Shown here piece after piece: positions 1-9,700 of a stretch of 13,067 bases of DNA. A program made the translations under genes and the position numbers. Positions within the stretch are counted from its first letter, which is position 1, and each line of letters begins with the position of its first letter. Under the pieces are notes generated by a model that was given only the letters and a program-made list of their open reading frames with translations, did no database searches and was not told the origin of the DNA. Where the stretch lies: the NCBI GenBank assembly GCA_013619035.1, contig JABXKX010000073.1, positions 1-13,067 of the forward strand, read 5' to 3'. This DNA is from Peptostreptococcaceae bacterium (GTDB lineage: Bacteria; Bacillota_A; Clostridia; Peptostreptococcales; Acidaminobacteraceae).

Positions 1-346
1 TGCTTTAGCAATTGGTATTGGACTCCAAAACTTCCCAGAAGGTGCTGCAGTTTCTATACCTTTAAGAAGAGAAGGTTTCTCAAGAAAAAAAGCATTTTTA
101 TATGGTCAAGCATCTGGTATTGTAGAACCAATCGCTGGTGTACTCGGTGCATTAGCAGTGATCAAAATGAGACCTATACTACCGTATGCATTAGCATTTG
201 CAGCAGGCGCAATGATTTATGTTGTTATTGAAGAATTGATTCCAGAGGCACAAAGAGAAGAAGGTGGTTCTAAAACAGATATTGCGACAATTGGTTGTAT
301 GGTTGGATTTGCAGTGATGATGATTTTAGATGTGGCATTAGGATAA
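1..346 (+). CDS. ZIP-family divalent metal transporter, C-terminal fragment
   Basis: The reading frame is open from base 2 to the TAA at 344-346 and gives the last 114 residues of a protein whose start lies outside the window. The fragment begins in a glycine-rich helix carrying QNFPEG (from base 26), the metal-site motif of ZIP transporters, which is HNxPEG in many relatives. The next helix carries GIVEP (116-130), and a later helix carries EELIPEA. These are the hallmark metal-binding helices of the GufA/ZupT-like branch, which moves zinc, iron or manganese into the cytoplasm. Two more hydrophobic stretches follow, ending in a short C-terminus, as is usual for a family of about 240-270 residues. 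The ATG at 158 lies inside this frame and is not the start. Family call is firm; the metal cannot be told from sequence. Confidence 0.9.
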   Translation, partial: ALAIGIGLQNFPEGAAVSIPLRREGFSRKKAFLYGQASGIVEPIAGVLGALAVIKMRPILPYALAFAAGAMIYVVIEELIPEAQREEGGSKTDIATIGCMVGFAVMMILDVALG

Positions 347-352
347 ATAGAT

Positions 353-383
353 AAGGCGTGATTTCATTGAAATCACGCCTTTT
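353..383. terminator. bidirectional terminator shared by the ZIP and chemoreceptor genes
   Basis: A perfect 13-bp stem (353-365 with 369-381) closes a 3-nt loop. It sits 6 bp after the ZIP stop and just past the stop of the convergent chemoreceptor gene. On the plus strand the stem is followed by a short T-rich run (TTTTGTT). The U-tract on the minus strand is poorer. The position between two convergent genes indicates use in both directions. Confidence 0.85.
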
Positions 384-384
384 G

Positions 385-2352
385 TTATAATTTAAAAGTT
401 TCTATCGAATGATTCAGTTCCTGAATCATTTCATTTAGAGAACTGATTGAAGAAACAACTTCCTGAATAGAAGCGGATTGTTCTTCTGTTGAAGCCGAGA
501 TTTCCTCAGTTGCTGCTGCTGATTCTTCCGCAATAGAAGAAATGGATTCTATGGTTTCTAGAACGCTCGTTTTAGAGTGATCTACTTTTGTAATACCATT
601 CGCCAATTCATGGATTTCTTCTAACATACTTTCGCCAGTGACTGACATATCATCAATCTTGTGTTTGGCATCATTGATAGTTGAGTCAGCATTTTTAATG
701 GTAAGATTGTTTTCGTTCATTTGTTCATGGGTTTCATTGATTAAATGACTGATTTCATCAATAGTCGATTGAATAACATTGGTTGAAGCAGTTGATTCTT
801 CAGCCAATTTTCTGATTTCATCCGCAACTACAGCAAATCCTCTACCATGTTCTCCGGCTCGAGCTGCTTCAATTGAAGCATTTAAAGCCAAGAGGTTGGT
901 TTGATCTGCAATGGCTCTAATGGCATCTACAACCGTTATAATATTACTTGATTTTTCTAAAAGCATATCCATTTTCTTAGAGGTGTTGCCAGTAGCTTTA
1001 GATGTCATATCAAAGACATCAATAACTTCGCCAAAAGCAGTATTAACATGATGACTGCTGCTATTTAAGTGTTCGGTTAACTGAACCACTTGATTGACTT
1101 TAGTGTTCATAGCATTTAATTCCTCTGATAAGCCGTTTGTAATATGAAGACTTTCAGAAGTTGCTGATGCTTGAGATGTTGCACCATCTGCAATTTCACT
1201 GACCGTTAAAGCGATTTCATCTGATACGATACCCATTTGATTGGAAAGTTCTTTAATGTTATTAGATGAATTAATGGTTTCATGAGCTGTTGTTTGAATA
1301 TCACCAATGATAGATTTTATAGCATTGATGGTTTCTGTATAACTTCTAGCAAGAACTCCTAATTCATCGGTACGATTTAATAACTTTTCTTCAATGTGTT
1401 TAGTAAAATCTCCTTGTGCAGATTGCTCTAAACTTGCTCTTAAACCATCAATCGGTTTTCTAATATAAGATGAAATCAAAGTAGCAATGATAAATCCAAG
1501 AATCACTGCGATTAAAATTGTAATACCCAAAACAATACTTTCTTCTCTAATAGAAGCAAACGCTATTTCAGTTGGTAGTTGAACAACAATACCCCAACCG
1601 ACATTTTCTAAGTACGTATAAGCTGCTAATTTTTCATCCTTGTCCCAAACATACCTAGTAACACCTGTTTTCCCAGTAATTACTTTTGAGACGGGCTCTA
1701 AATCAGTGGCATCTTTCATATCAGTAACAAATTCTGGATTAGGATGAGCGATGGTTTTTCCTAAATGATCAACGATAAATGCATAACCGCCTTCAGGTGC
1801 TGATGTTTTAATGATTTCACTTAATATTTGTAAATCAATGCTAACACCGATGACACCAATGACTTGATTATTTTTATAGATCGGTTCTGCTAAAACAATA
1901 ATTGGTAGACCTGTAGAACCGGAGATAAGAACATCTGAATAATTGCCATTGCCTTTCATGCCTTCAAGAAAGTAAGCTCTTGTTGAACGATCGCCTAATT
2001 CACCAGAGGTTTTATAAATCTGCATACCAGTTTCGTCCATCACATAGATTTGACTGATCAGTGAAAAGTCATTAACAATACCTTTTAGAATAGCGTCCAT
2101 TTGGTTGCCGTTTAAACTAGCAACTACATTGGTTTTTGATGACATTGATATCACTTCTTCAAGTCCGCTTAAGTTAACGGAGATTTCTTTTTTGATACTT
2201 TCTGCAAGATTTTCATTCACCGTATAAACATTGTCTTCAATCCTGTTGAAAGTGGATATAAAATTGAAAATACTTATTGCGGATAACGGCAAAACAATGC
2301 TTAAAATAATAATGACTCTTAATTTAAATTTTAGTTTCTGATAAAACTTCAT
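385..2352 (-). CDS. methyl-accepting chemotaxis protein with double Cache sensor domain
   Basis: This is a 655-residue transmembrane chemoreceptor that would relay an extracellular signal to CheA/CheW. The order is: TM1 (about 12-34), extracellular sensor (about 35-268), TM2 (about 273-296), HAMP (about 297-350, with the usual P after the helix, RKPI) and a coiled-coil signalling domain to the C-terminus. The sensor has dCache_1 features: RxYF followed by a TGLP and PI...[11 protein letters not shown] stretch, then a second half ending near GWGIVVQLP. The signalling hairpin tip is intact ([11 protein letters not shown] from residue 495), and glutamate-rich methylation helices flank it (for example EESAAATEE). 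No NWETF-type CheR tether is present. Start ATG at 2350-2352 is set by AAGGAGG (2357-2363) four bases upstream. It stands alone, convergent with ZIP. The ligand is unknown; amino acids are common for this sensor class. Confidence 0.95.
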   Translation of the reverse strand: MKFYQKLKFKLRVIIILSIVLPLSAISIFNFISTFNRIEDNVYTVNENLAESIKKEISVNLSGLEEVISMSSKTNVVASLNGNQMDAILKGIVNDFSLISQIYVMDETGMQIYKTSGELGDRSTRAYFLEGMKGNGNYSDVLISGSTGLPIIVLAEPIYKNNQVIGVIGVSIDLQILSEIIKTSAPEGGYAFIVDHLGKTIAHPNPEFVTDMKDATDLEPVSKVITGKTGVTRYVWDKDEKLAAYTYLENVGWGIVVQLPTEIAFASIREESIVLGITILIAVILGFIIATLISSYIRKPIDGLRASLEQSAQGDFTKHIEEKLLNRTDELGVLARSYTETINAIKSIIGDIQTTAHETINSSNNIKELSNQMGIVSDEIALTVSEIADGATSQASATSESLHITNGLSEELNAMNTKVNQVVQLTEHLNSSSHHVNTAFGEVIDVFDMTSKATGNTSKKMDMLLEKSSNIITVVDAIRAIADQTNLLALNASIEAARAGEHGRGFAVVADEIRKLAEESTASTNVIQSTIDEISHLINETHEQMNENNLTIKNADSTINDAKHKIDDMSVTGESMLEEIHELANGITKVDHSKTSVLETIESISSIAEESAAATEEISASTEEQSASIQEVVSSISSLNEMIQELNHSIETFKL

Positions 2353-2437
2353 AATTCCTCCTTGATGATGGGTCTTTCAATCGGTACTTCTCACAATACC
2401 TAAACAATATAAAAACAAATTCAACCCAATGTAGGGT

Positions 2438-2477
2438 AAAAAAATAACAGCAAAAAAACATGATAGATTTTTTGCCG
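2438..2477 (-). terminator. terminator-like hairpin in the chemoreceptor leader
   Basis: Read on the minus strand, CGGCAAAAAA (2477-2468) can pair with TTTTTTGCTG (2457-2448) as a 10-bp stem containing one G-U pair, over a 10-nt loop. It is followed at once by TTATTTTTTT (2447-2438). This is the shape of an intrinsic terminator but with a weak, A/T-dominated stem. It lies about 85 bp upstream of the chemoreceptor start, so it would act as an attenuator if transcription begins farther upstream. Confidence 0.35.
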
Positions 2478-2534
2478 TTTGAAGTCTACTGTTAGAAAAG
2501 CTGAAACTTTCCCCATAGAGCTCTGACTAGTTAT

Positions 2535-2563
2535 ATTATATTCTAAACTCATGAATATTAAAA
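2535..2563 (-). promoter_or_regulatory. possible chemoreceptor promoter
   Basis: On the minus strand there is a perfect -10 TATAAT (2540-2535) with a 17-bp spacer from TTTTAA (2563-2558), which matches the -35 consensus at only three positions. It would give a leader of about 175 nt before the chemoreceptor. Nearer the gene, ACCGATTG on the minus strand slightly resembles a sigma-D/sigma-28 -10 box, but the expected TAAA element is poor (TTTA at 15 nt). Neither is certain in this AT-rich DNA. Confidence 0.3.
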
Positions 2564-2630
2564 GAATGTAATATAAAAAAAGACATTTAAGATGATAAGT
2601 ATTAATCATCTATAGTTATCTAAAATGTAT

Positions 2631-2660
2631 TTCACAATAATTATACCCAAGTAATATAAT
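2631..2660 (+). promoter_or_regulatory. candidate promoter P2 of the SLH/TIG operon
   Basis: TTCACA (2631-2636, five of six -35 positions) is followed by an 18-bp spacer and a perfect TATAAT (2655-2660). Transcription would start near 2667, inside the 2659-2674 palindrome, giving a leader of about 80 nt. Confidence 0.45.
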
Positions 2661-2674
2661 AGTAATCTTACTAT
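2659..2674. promoter_or_regulatory. palindrome between the two operon promoters (possible operator)
   Basis: ATAGTAA and TTACTAT form a perfect 7+7 inverted repeat around a 2-bp centre. It overlaps the -10 and likely start of P2 and ends one base before the -35 of P1, a fitting place for a repressor or activator. In such AT-rich DNA it could also be chance. Confidence 0.35.
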
Positions 2675-2675
2675 A

Positions 2676-2704
2676 ATGAAAATGTATTAATGATCCGATA
2701 TAAT
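2676..2704 (+). promoter_or_regulatory. candidate promoter P1 of the SLH/TIG operon
   Basis: ATGAAA (2676-2681, four of six -35 positions), a 17-bp spacer and a perfect TATAAT (2699-2704) precede the SLH gene. The predicted start near 2711 leaves a leader of about 38 nt with an AGAAAGGA ribosome binding site at 2731-2738. Confidence 0.55.
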
Positions 2705-2714
2705 AGATATAGGA

Positions 2715-2727
2715 ATACTCTGAGTAT
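2715..2727. promoter_or_regulatory. palindrome just downstream of the P1 start (possible operator)
   Basis: ATACTC-T-GAGTAT is a perfect 6+1+6 inverted repeat beginning about 4 bp after the predicted P1 start. An overlapping outer repeat, GATATA (2706-2711) with TATATC (2725-2730), offers an alternative pairing. The position suits a repressor site, but no regulator gene lies beside it. Confidence 0.3.
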
Positions 2728-2748
2728 ATCAGAAAGGATGAATAGAAT

Positions 2749-3783
2749 ATGTTTAAAGCTAAGAAACGCATCTTATCGATGACCTTAATTGGAGTCATCT
2801 TATTTGGGATGCTTATTAATGTTTATGCAACACCATCGAGTTGGGCAGAGGAGTTTGTCAAAGCGATGTTATTAGAAGGGTTAGCAAGTGAAGAGATGCT
2901 TGATACCAATAAGATGCAACAGCCAATAACAAGGGAAGAATTTGCTGAATTGACCGTTAGACTTTATGCCAAATCAAAAGGCAAAACGGTTGATGAACTT
3001 ATTGAATGGAATCCGTTTGCAGATTCAGACAATAAAATGGTCGCGAAAGCCTATAATATCGGTATTGTATCTGGTACGGGAGTTGATTCAGAAGATAGAA
3101 AATTATTTTCACCCAATAATTTGGTAACACGTCAAGAGATTGCTGTCATGCTTGTAAAAGAATTGAAGATTCTTGATATCAATACCAGTAATAAAGGATC
3201 CTTAGTGTACTCTGATGAAGATACCATTTCATCATGGGCTTATGATGCGGTTGCGTTTGCATCAGCAAATGGTATTTTATCTGGAGTTGGTGATAATAAA
3301 GTCGCGCCAAAATCCAATGCGACACGAGAACAAGCGATGGTTTTGATTCATAAAATAGCTTCAAAATATGGCTGGGTTGATAATCATTATACATCTAATC
3401 CGTTTAATGCAACCAATTCATCACAAGCTTTTGGATTGACAGTACCGAATAACAATGCCTCTGAGTTAATCGTCTTTAAACATAATAAAGGTATTAAATA
3501 TACGATTTCCAACATGGTAGATAGTTATAAACCTGATATCAAACAACAACAAACAGATATGATCAATATATTGTATCAGTCGGATATGATAAAGTACGAT
3601 GCTTTAAAAACACTATTCACACTGATTCAAAAAGGTTATGATCCAATTTCTAAATTATTCAATTCATCTGAAACTTTATATATAAATTTAAATACAGGTA
3701 ATACAACTACAACAAAGATCTCAGCTCCATATATGACCTTTAAAGTTGATGGACAAATCATAGTTGAGTATATCAATCAATAG
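2749..3783 (+). CDS. exported S-layer homology (SLH) domain protein
   Basis: This 344-residue protein has a signal peptide (basic KAKKR, hydrophobic core 8-25, cleavage likely after VYA at residue 27). Three SLH repeats follow at about 30-76, 88-138 and 151-205. Each keeps the TR-containing motif that contacts pyruvylated secondary wall polymer in known SLH proteins (TREE at 61, TRQE at 127, TREQ at 192). The second and third also show the FxD/YSDE...W/VAKAYNIGIVSG-type start. A trimer of SLH repeats is the usual complete wall-binding unit. Residues from about 215 to 344 are asparagine/threonine-rich with one predicted helical stretch, and I do not recognise them. There is no cysteine. It is the first gene of an operon with the giant TIG protein 9 bp downstream, so it may anchor that partner to the wall (inference). 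Confidence 0.92.
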   Translation: MFKAKKRILSMTLIGVILFGMLINVYATPSSWAEEFVKAMLLEGLASEEMLDTNKMQQPITREEFAELTVRLYAKSKGKTVDELIEWNPFADSDNKMVAKAYNIGIVSGTGVDSEDRKLFSPNNLVTRQEIAVMLVKELKILDINTSNKGSLVYSDEDTISSWAYDAVAFASANGILSGVGDNKVAPKSNATREQAMVLIHKIASKYGWVDNHYTSNPFNATNSSQAFGLTVPNNNASELIVFKHNKGIKYTISNMVDSYKPDIKQQQTDMINILYQSDMIKYDALKTLFTLIQKGYDPISKLFNSSETLYINLNTGNTTTTKISAPYMTFKVDGQIIVEYINQ

Positions 3784-3787
3784 GAGG
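3782..3787 (+). promoter_or_regulatory. ribosome binding site of the giant TIG gene, overlapping the SLH stop codon
   Basis: AGGAGG begins inside the TAG stop of the SLH gene (3781-3783) and lies 5 bases before the ATG at 3793. This fixes that start rather than the out-of-frame ATG at 3788. It implies translational coupling, with both proteins made from one message. Confidence 0.8.
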
Positions 3788-3792
3788 ATGAC

Positions 3793-6700
3793 ATGAAAAA
3801 AAGAATACTGTCTTTATTTTTAGCCATAACGATTTTCATGACATCTAGCGTTTTTAATTATGCAGTTGCTGATGTTGTGATTGGCGATGTGGAAGTCAAA
3901 GAAATTATATTTCGTAAGGTACACAATGGGTATGAAATATCAGGATCATATATAGAAATTTGGGGTGCTAATTTAGATCAAGCAAGTATATTGTTTGAAA
4001 ATAGTATCAGTGGTTTTACGGATCAAATGGGTGATTTACAAACTGATACACCTGGATTCAAAAAATATTTCTTCAATCAATCAGAAACCATAAACTTTGG
4101 TTCTAGACTGGCAATTGAAGGAACACAATTTGACCTTGAACTCGATACATTTCCGAACTTCAGTGATGCTGATGAAAAGAAATACAATGTAGACGATGGT
4201 GATGATATCACCTTAACCGGTGCCAACTTGACGCGTATCGATGGTACTAATATTAAGGCAAGTTATGGTAATCTCGAAAGACAATTTTTAGCAGATAATT
4301 CTGGTGGATCAGATACCACAATAACAATTGTTGATCCTGCAGTACCTGGTGGGGTACTTGGTGAGCAATCACTGAGTATAGAATCAAAAACAATTGAGAC
4401 TATTGATGCTGAAACCTATAGTAAAGAGATTATCTATGTGTATTATAATGCTTTTAGTTTGGTAGAACATTTAGGCGTTAATTCACCTAATTTATTCCCT
4501 AATACGGGTGCCAAAGGGGATGAATTCTATATCACATCTGATAATATGAATCCCAATAGAGATTATCAAGTTTACTTTGTGACAGATTTAGGTCAAGAGT
4601 TAACAGAAAATAATAAAGCTGAATTTGTTTCTTTATCGATTGATTATGATCTTTCACAAGATAAATTAACTTTTAGAGTGCCAGATAGAGCTGATTTTGA
4701 AGAGTTGGAATATACTTTGATTCTGACAGATACACAAAATGATTCAGTCATTGCTGAGCAGGTTTTAGATGATAAATTCTCTGTAGTTGATGCATCTTAT
4801 TTGCCGACGATTGAAGAAATTTATCCAACACAAGGTCCTCAAGAAGGATCAGATGTTCAAATTGATGGTCGTAACTTAGTCTCTTTGAATATTCCAGATT
4901 TAGTAGTTGATTCAGATATCAAAACAATCATACAAGATGCTGACGGTCTTCACATAACGTATGACAATGATGCCAATGGACCTAATGACTATCCGACTTA
5001 TAATGGTACTGATGTTACCGTGAGTAAAGATATGGTTATGAAAATCGGTGGTAAAGTAACCTATCTTGAAGATAGTACTCCAGCAATTCGTTATAACCAA
5101 GCGACAATTGACAGTTTATTTGTAAGAGCACCTGCTGCAGATGATGCAGAAACGGATCCTTATAAAGATGTAAATATCGAAATGGTTATTACGATTGCAG
5201 CTGTTGATAATAGTTTCACCTACATTTTCAGACAAAATGTTGTAGAAAAAGATGGGTTTAAATTTATTCCGAGTTCTATTACGCCTGTTGTAGATTCTAT
5301 TGTGCCAGATACAATGCATGTTACAGGAACGCCAGGTACATATTTTACAGGTGAAGATATGATGCTTGTAATCGATGGTAGTAACTTCTTAGTCAACAGA
5401 TATACAGATGATTTAGGAAACACTTATGTGAATCAACCATCCATATTAATTAAAACTTTAAATGATCAATCATTAGGAAACTATGATATATATATTAATC
5501 CAAATGCAACTGAAACCAACGCTTTAAGTACCGTTACGGGGATTATATATGATATGAGCGATACGATTATATCAGGCAATAACTATTTAAAAAATGCTGA
5601 CTCTACACCTTATCAACTTGATTTAAAGGTTGTTGATGCAAATGGTAATATCGTTGCTGGTACAACAAACAATGATGTTGGTACTAGAATCATAGCGAGA
5701 ATTCCAAGAAATGTTCAAATTGACGTGGCTGACTTTAAAAATGTGTTGGTTGTTAACCCTACAAGGAATTCAAGTGATCCTGGTAAAAAGATGATGACTG
5801 TTGAAGGTATTAAATTTGTTGATACAAATGATATACCAATTATTGAGTCTGTGGAGCCTAATGTTGTTACAGTAGAAGGTAACGAAGAAATCGTCATCAC
5901 AGGTAACAACTTTCAAGAAGGGGCTAAAATATTCTTGGATGGAAAAGAAATTGTTGGATTTGGAAGAGATATTTCTCAATCAGGTGATAAGATTATCTTA
6001 ACCTTTACAGCACCTCCAGGACCTGCTGGAAAATCACAGATTATTGTTCAAAACCCATCAGGTGGTTTGGCAACACAAGATTTTTATTATGTAACCAGTT
6101 TTAATAAAGATCCTATAATCACTAATTTCTTGCCAGCTAAAGGTACCGCTGAAACTTATGTCATCATCAATGGTGAGAACTTCTTAAAAGAAGATCCTAC
6201 TGCTGAAACTCTAAATGGTTTAGATGCACTGAGAATCATTGGATCACGCGTTGAATTAGACGGTGAAGATGTAAATGATTATAATTTAGATATTGAAAAT
6301 AATATTACGTTTAATACTTATACAGTACCAGATGTATTGCCATTTATGATTAAAGATGATTCTAAACTTAGAATTCAAATGACACCATTTACAGAAAACA
6401 TCTATATAAAAGATGCTGGTGATATTTATTATTCTTTAAGTAATGATGGTGATGACAATCCTGTGATTACAGATAATTTAGGTGTGACTTATACCTTTAA
6501 ATATGAAACCGGGACGGTAAATATTTACGACCAAACGGGTACAAAAGTTGGTGATCTTTCAACTAATTATAGTGATACCATAAATGCAGGTGACAAAGAA
6601 GCGACAGCTGATATTACCGTAGATACGGATTATGATGGTACTCCTGATAAAACACTGACTATTTATATGAACAACAATTCAGTTTTTATTGGAAAAGAAT

Positions 6701-9700
6701 CTGGTGATGTAGAAGTACCTCGAGTGCCAGACTATGCAGAATCAGTAGTGTTTGTAGCCAATACGTCTCCAGAAGAATACTATAGAATGTATGTAGACTT
6801 TGACAATACAATCAAATTTACAAATGGAAAAGAGAATTCATATGAATTGCTTGTTGAAACAGGTGATTTAGTTATGCGGAAAAATGTCAGTGAAAAACTA
6901 GACTTTATTGCAATAACAGATACAGGTTTCCAATTGAGCAATGGTATTACATTTACAATTGAGTCTCCTTATAAAAAAGACAGTGACGGAAAAATTGTTG
7001 GTCACAGTGCCAAAGTACTCAATAGAACTCAAATTGCATTTACAGTACCACAATTGAGTTCTGGAAAGGGTTATAAAACCTTAAAGGTCATCAATCCTGA
7101 TACCAAGTACGATGAAAAAACAGACGAAGACGGCTTCTATTACATTGAACAAGCCAGTTCGAGTCCTAAGATAACACTCATCACACCGGCAGAAGGTTCT
7201 GTTGATGGTGGGTATGTTGTTAAAATTCATGGTAAGGGATTTGAAGATACGATGTCGGTATATGTGGATGGTGTTTTAGTGCCGCCAACCGAGACCAATG
7301 TTGCTTTAGATGGTAGTTATGTTAATATCACCATGCCAAAACTATCAAAGAATTTAGCTGAAGATTATGGTGTTTCTTTCTTAGAAGTACCAATAGTTGT
7401 TTTAAATAACGATGGTGGTACAGATTCGAGACCAAAAGGATTTAAGTATATTATTCCTAAATCATCACCACAAATTAACACCATGTTGCCAAGCAGTGGC
7501 ACAACTAATGGTGGTACAATCGTGGAGTTGGTTGGTTACGAATTCAGATTCTTTGAACCTTATAATAATATTATCGGAGGTCCTAATTATGATATAGGAG
7601 ATGAGTTGTTTGACTTGTTCAAAGATGGTCTATGGAATGATTTATTAGATCCAAATGTACCTGTTGGAGCGATTACAAAACAAGCTTTTAATCCAGCACA
7701 TCCATATTATAGTGAGTATTTAGTTTCACCTATTTTACCATCGGTATACTTTGGTGAAGAAAAAGCTGAAATTGTAGAATTTGCTTCTGGATACTTAAAA
7801 GTCATCTCACCAAAACATTTACCGGGTGATGTTGATGTATATGTCGTAAATAATGATTCAGGTGTTTCAAATACCGTAAAGTATAAATATACATCTTCAA
7901 ATCCTACGATAAGTAGTATTAGTCCATCACATGGTAAAAAACAAGGTCAGGAATTAAGAGACTTCTATGGTTCAGGATTCTTTAAAGGTATTTATAAAGG
8001 ATACCAAGATAATATCGATACTGCGATTGTAGAACTAGATGATTTAGACAGTTCAATACGTTTTTCTGATATTACCAATAGAGATATCGTCAGAGGAGAA
8101 CCGAATTCTGGTTTGATTAATGCTGAACGTGCAACCGTTGAGTTAGATGGTTCTTTAAGAGTTGAGTACTTGGGAAGCAGTGATACTATCACAGTTTCAG
8201 TGACTGAAGATGGTAAAATCTATCGAAGAACATTTAATAATTACGATGATTCACAAATATATATACCAATGGAAATGTTACGTCAATTAGACGCAAGTAA
8301 TAATCCTACGGGTGATTATTATCATCCAATTAATACAAAAGCAGAATTGCACGATGGCACAACTTATGAAGGATTAGTATTTGAGTATATAAAAATTGAA
8401 ATTGATGATAAGAGATTCTTAGTAGATAGAGGCTATGCTCCTAAGATTAAATACAATAGTGACAATCATTTAATTGTTACAACACCAAGTTATTACACAA
8501 TTGGAAGTGTTGATGTTTTACTGACAAATCCAGACTTTGGTGAAGCAACCTCTAAGTTCTTATATACATTCCCAGCAAGTGAGCCTAAAATTTATCAAAT
8601 TGGTCCAAGAGAATTATCGCCAGATGGTACAAGTTATTATACCAAACGGACAGTTTTAGGGGGTACTCAAATAGAAGTTTTAGGTCTCGATTTTAGAGAA
8701 AACATCAAAGCTTATATCGGGGATGTAGAAGCAAACATTTCTGAAAAATCAGTTGTTGTTAAAACTATAAATGGCGTAGATCAAACTTTTGATATTTTGA
8801 TATTAGATGTTCCGGCGGGTCAATCCAATGAAGTGGGTTTAGAAAAAGCAATTATTGTAACCAATACAGATTATGGTGTTGCCAACTCGTCAAACCCTGC
8901 TGATATATATGGTGATGATAAAAAACCAATGTTCTTTGTTTATCAACAACCATTATCAGCACCAAGCATTGAGAGTATTAACCCAGAAGAAACCTCACAG
9001 TATGGTGGTCATATTATCACATTACTGGGTGCAGACTTTAGAACTGGGGCGACTGTAACCATTGGATCTAAAGGTGGTGTACCAATTGCCAGTACAAGCA
9101 TTTCAGATCGTGGATCTAAACTAACGTTTGTAACACCACAAGGGACATTGATTCCTGGAAAGAAAACGATTCAAGTACAGAATATAGATTATGGTGCTTC
9201 GGATAATGATAAAACAATTACCATTGTTTCTTATCCAACCGTTATTGACGATGTTGAATTCGAAGATGGTACAGATGTGAATTGGTTATCTGTTGAAGGT
9301 GGTCAAAAAATAAGAATTAAAGGTGATAATTTCTATGAGGGTGCAAAGGTTATTTTTGGTGGTACAAGAACCAAAGATGCTGAAGACCTGACTGGTGAAA
9401 AAGGACTATATAAAGACGATGTAAGATATAATATCGCAGATGGATATTTGGCAACAGAAGTAGAAGTGATCTCACCAACAGAGATGATTGTAACCACACC
9501 GTTGATTGCTTTTGAAGATCCGTATACTTTAACCATATTAAACTCTGACGGTGGTCTTTCAGATGATGATGTTAGTGTCTTATATAGTGTACCAGTGCCA
9601 AGTGATCCAGTAGGATTGACACTGGAACTAATCGATAATCGTTACATTAGAATTTCTGATTATACAGCATCAGGACATAAATATTATGAAATTTATTACT

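Larger units (their letters stand above)
2364..2748. other. divergent intergenic region (no gene)
   Basis: This very AT-rich region of about 385 bp separates the chemoreceptor (leftward) from the SLH/TIG operon (rightward). It holds two candidate rightward promoters, two short palindromes near them, a weak leftward promoter and a leftward terminator-like hairpin, all listed separately. A further 6-bp inverted repeat, GATGAT/ATCATC, lies at 2591-2610. Short leftward reading frames across 2421-2609 and 2616-2798 have no convincing ribosome binding site or recognisable protein, so I do not call genes. Confidence 0.7.

Noticed and set aside
158..346. A separate 62-residue membrane protein starting at the ATG at 158.
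   Set aside because: The same frame is open back to base 2 and carries ZIP motifs, so this is the end of a truncated transporter.
2353..2748. A cyclic di-GMP riboswitch ahead of the chemoreceptor or the surface operon.
   Set aside because: The conserved aptamer elements were not found on either strand; only a generic hairpin with a U-run is present.
2421..2798. Two short hydrophobic minus-strand reading frames (2421-2609 and 2616-2798) in the intergenic region.
   Set aside because: No convincing ribosome binding sites, low-complexity AT-rich composition, overlap with the operon promoters and the SLH start, and no recognisable protein.
4912..9536. Several 60-70 codon frames on both strands within the giant TIG gene.
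   Set aside because: They lie wholly inside a long intact gene in other frames and have no start signals or recognisable features.
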